DNA from: Paracoccus sp. M683 | GTDB taxonomy: Bacteria > Pseudomonadota > Alphaproteobacteria > Rhodobacterales > Rhodobacteraceae | Direction: 5' to 3' | Assembly (NCBI RefSeq): GCF_007096355.1 | Contig: NZ_VKDF01000012.1 | Span: 1,126-65,125 of the forward strand | Length of the DNA stretch: 64,000 nt | Shown: in pieces, positions 61,878 through 64,000 of the stretch | How positions within the stretch are numbered: the stretch's first letter is position 1 | Layout of the letters: every line of letters begins with the position of its first letter | The notes under the pieces: model-generated | Told to the model about the DNA's origin: nothing | What the model saw: only the letters and a program-made list of their open reading frames with translations | Database searches by the model: none | Program-made: the position numbers and the translations under genes

Positions 61878-63743
61878 ATGTTTCGCTGGTTTGAAAGCCG
61901 GCTTGATCCCTATCCGCTGGATCGGCCGCAGATGCCGCCCCGCAATTTCTGGGGCTTCCTGCTGCATTATTCGCGTGGTGCGGTGCCCTGGCTGGTGCTG
62001 CTGGCGATCGGCTCTGGCCTGATCGCGCTGATCGAGGTGATGCTGTTCGGCTATCTGGGCGATCTGGTGAACCGCCTGGCCGAAACGCCGCGCGATCAGT
62101 TCTGGCAGGTCGAAGGCAGCCGGCTTGCGGTGATGGGCGGGCTGCTGCTGATCGCGCTGCCGGTGCTGAATGCGTTGTCCAGCATGGTGATGCATCAGAC
62201 CTTGTTGGGCAATTTTCCGCAGCGCATTCGCTGGCAGGCGCATCGCTATCTGCTGCGCCAGTCGGTCGGCTATTTTCAGGATGAATTTGCCGGGCGCATC
62301 GCGCAGCGGCTGATGCAGACTGCGCTGGCCGTGCGCGAAGTCGCGATGAAGATGATGGATGTGGCATCCTATGTGATCATCTATTTCATCGGCGCGCTGG
62401 TGCTGGCGGCCAGTCAGGACTGGCGCCTCGCCTTGCCCTTTGTGGCCTGGGGCGCGGCTTATGGGGTGATGCTGTGGCAGATCATTCCCCGCCTGGGGCG
62501 CGTGGCCGAGGCGCAGGCCGATGCGCGCTCGGCGATGACCGGGCAGGTTGTCGACAGCTACACCAATATCGCGACGGTCAAGCTGTTTTCCCATTCCGAC
62601 CGCGAAGAGGCCTGGATGCGGCGCGGCATGGACCGCTTCTTGCAGACGGTCTATCGCCAGATGCGCCTGTCGGCGCTTCAGGACATGCTGCTGACGGCGA
62701 TCAACGTATCGCTGGTGGCGGCGGTGACGGCGGTGGGCCTGATGCTGTGGACCAGCGGGCAGATCTCGGTCGGGGCGGTGGCGGTGGCGGTGCCGCTGGC
62801 GCTGCGGCTGAACAACATGGCGCATTGGATCATGTGGGAATTTGCCGCCCTGTTCGAGAATGTCGGCACGGTGCGTGATGGCATCGCCTCGCTGGCCTTG
62901 CCGCGCGCGGTTCAGGATGCCCCCGATGCGCGGCCATTGCTGCCAGGTCCGGGTGCGGTGCGGTTCGATCATGTAACCTTCCGATATGGCGCCGACGAGG
63001 CCGATCGGCCGCTGGCCGTTCTGGACGACCTGACGCTGCATATCGCGCCGGGCGAGCGGGTCGGGCTGATCGGGCGTTCGGGCGCGGGCAAGTCGACGCT
63101 GGTGAATCTGCTGCTGCGCTTTCACGACCTTGAAAGCGGGGCGATCACCATTGACGGGCAGGATGTGTCTCGGGTCACGCAGGACAGTCTGCGCGCGGCA
63201 ATCGGGGTGGTAACGCAGGACAGTTCGCTGCTGCATCGGTCCGTGCGCGAGAACATCGCTTATGGCCGGCCCGATTCCGCCGAGGACGAGATCTGGGAGG
63301 CCGCCGCCATGGCAGAGGCGCAGGGTTTCATTCCCGATCTGTCGGACAGCCATGGCCGTTCCGGTCTGGATGCGCATGTGGGTGAGCGTGGCGTGAAACT
63401 GTCTGGCGGCCAACGCCAGCGCATCGCCATTGCCCGCGTGGCGCTGAAAGACGCGCCGGTCCTGGTTCTGGACGAGGCGACAAGTGCCCTGGACAGCGAG
63501 GCCGAGGCAGCCATTCAGTCGCGGCTGGATGTGCTGATGGCAGGCAAGACGGTGATCGCCATCGCCCACCGCCTGTCCACCATCGCGGCCATGGACCGGC
63601 TGGTCGTGATGGAGGGCGGGCGCATTGTCGAGATGGGCCGCCATGCCGAACTTCTGGCCCAGAATGGGCTGTATGCGCGGCTGTGGTCACGCCAGTCGGG
63701 CGGCTTCCTTGCTGCTGATGCGGTCGAGGACGCGGCCGAGTAG
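61878..63743 (+). CDS. ABC exporter, fused permease-ATPase
   Basis: The 621-residue half-transporter has a six-helix N-terminal domain (about 30-340; WLVLLAIGSGLIALIEVMLF, YFQDEFAGRIAQRLMQTALA) and a C-terminal ATPase. Walker A is VGLIGRSGAGKSTLVNLLLR, signature GVKLSGGQRQRIAIARVALK, Walker B APVLVLDEATSALDSEAEAA, and the H-loop VIAIAHRLSTIAAMDRLVVM. It probably works as a homodimer and exports lipids or hydrophobic compounds, as MsbA-like proteins do. ATG 61878 follows AAAGGTGATCC. Confidence 0.95.
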   Translation: MFRWFESRLDPYPLDRPQMPPRNFWGFLLHYSRGAVPWLVLLAIGSGLIALIEVMLFGYLGDLVNRLAETPRDQFWQVEGSRLAVMGGLLLIALPVLNALSSMVMHQTLLGNFPQRIRWQAHRYLLRQSVGYFQDEFAGRIAQRLMQTALAVREVAMKMMDVASYVIIYFIGALVLAASQDWRLALPFVAWGAAYGVMLWQIIPRLGRVAEAQADARSAMTGQVVDSYTNIATVKLFSHSDREEAWMRRGMDRFLQTVYRQMRLSALQDMLLTAINVSLVAAVTAVGLMLWTSGQISVGAVAVAVPLALRLNNMAHWIMWEFAALFENVGTVRDGIASLALPRAVQDAPDARPLLPGPGAVRFDHVTFRYGADEADRPLAVLDDLTLHIAPGERVGLIGRSGAGKSTLVNLLLRFHDLESGAITIDGQDVSRVTQDSLRAAIGVVTQDSSLLHRSVRENIAYGRPDSAEDEIWEAAAMAEAQGFIPDLSDSHGRSGLDAHVGERGVKLSGGQRQRIAIARVALKDAPVLVLDEATSALDSEAEAAIQSRLDVLMAGKTVIAIAHRLSTIAAMDRLVVMEGGRIVEMGRHAELLAQNGLYARLWSRQSGGFLAADAVEDAAE

Positions 63744-63784
63744 CGCATCTGATCGGGCCGGTCGCGCGGGGCGCGCGGTCGGCT

Positions 63785-63812
63785 GCCTCCGGCGGGGATA
63801 TTTGGATGAAGA
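63785..63812 (+). repeat. GGATATTT intergenic element, copy 6
   Basis: After the ABC exporter gene the sequence GCCTCCGGCGGGGATATTTG and GATGAAGAAG repeats the core and purine-rich tail of the other elements. The preceding hairpin is weak compared with other copies. Confidence 0.65.
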
Positions 63813-63815
63813 AGA

Positions 63816-63835
63816 AAGGGCGCGTAAACGCCCTT
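63816..63835 (+). terminator. Hairpin between the ABC exporter and tRNA-Trp
   Basis: AAGGGCG (63816-63822) and CGCCCTT (63829-63835) form a perfect 7-bp stem with a 6-base loop, directly after the repeat element. It could end the exporter transcript before tRNA-Trp. Confidence 0.5.
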
Positions 63836-63875
63836 GCGCCGCGCGCGGCTGTGGCGTAAACGGACCTCCGGCCTT

Positions 63876-63951
63876 AGGGGTATAGCTCAGTTGGTAGAGC
63901 ATCGGTCTCCAAAACCGAGGGTCGTGGGTTCGAGTCCCCCTGCCCCTGCCA
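63876..63951 (+). tRNA. tRNA-Trp (anticodon CCA)
   Basis: The 76-base sequence folds as a complete tRNA. The acceptor stem AGGGGTA pairs with TGCCCCT, with one G-U pair. The D arm is GCTC..GAGC, the anticodon stem TCGGT/ACCGA encloses the loop CTCCAAA with anticodon CCA, the T arm is GTGGG-TTCGAGT-CCCCC, and the CCA end is encoded. The last 49 bases of the window hold no visible gene. Confidence 0.97.
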
Positions 63952-64000
63952 GGCCTTTCCGAACAGTTGAAGTGCTGTCGTTGACCTGATCCGCCGTCGG

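Overview
The window is GC-rich, densely coded chromosomal DNA from an alphaproteobacterium of the Rhodobacteraceae, most likely Paracoccus or a close relative. This placement is an inference from protein sequence style, from gene order (rsfS-rlmH-gpmI-envC-ctpA-rppH; tRNA-Trp at the right edge, probably followed by secE), and from short intergenic repeats with a GGATATTT core. No phage, transposase, CRISPR array, rRNA or plasmid replication gene was seen.

Layout. 0-8 kb: 3' end of tuf with its terminator, a DMT exporter divergent from a MocR-type regulator, an alpha/beta hydrolase, a ribbon-helix-helix protein, and the leucine genes leuD and leuC, separated by an oppositely oriented membrane-protein gene and preceded by a possibly leaderless 30-codon ORF. 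8-18.5 kb: an MscS channel; the housekeeping run rsfS, rlmH, gpmI, envC-like, ctpA, rppH; an MltB-type lytic transglycosylase; a YbaK protein; an aldo/keto reductase. 18.5-20.6 kb: divergent kynB-like formamidase and kynU. 20.6-26 kb: an RND efflux operon with two adaptor genes and one pump. 26-30.4 kb: an orphan TRAP binding protein, map, and a cinA-GNAT-BadF kinase operon. 30.4-39.2 kb: a nine-gene minus-strand operon for tryptophan/anthranilate breakdown through 2-aminobenzoyl-CoA. 39.2-44.5 kb: CbiX-like and DUF4202 proteins, an FAD oxidoreductase divergent from mnmD, a hydrolase, a rhomboid protease, a META-like lipoprotein. 44.6-52.3 kb: gabT, a transporter remnant, a YadGH-like ABC exporter, HdeD, a ClpP-like secreted protein, rimO, mobA-mobB, an IalB-like protein. 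52.4-57.7 kb: a dipeptide/oligopeptide-type ABC importer. 57.7-64 kb: an AT-rich gap, a second aldo/keto reductase, a cbpA-cbpM chaperone pair, a DUF1289 protein, a CatB-type acetyltransferase, an ABC exporter and tRNA-Trp.

The most coherent system is tryptophan catabolism. KynA, a KynB-like formamidase and KynU would convert tryptophan to anthranilate plus alanine. The operon then supplies a CoA ligase, a fused monooxygenase/reductase of the 2-aminobenzoyl-CoA type, beta-oxidation-like enzymes, a thioesterase, a RidA-type imine/enamine hydrolase and a MarR regulator. A 16-bp palindrome just upstream is a plausible MarR operator. Functions are assigned from sequence features and family knowledge only; no database search was run.
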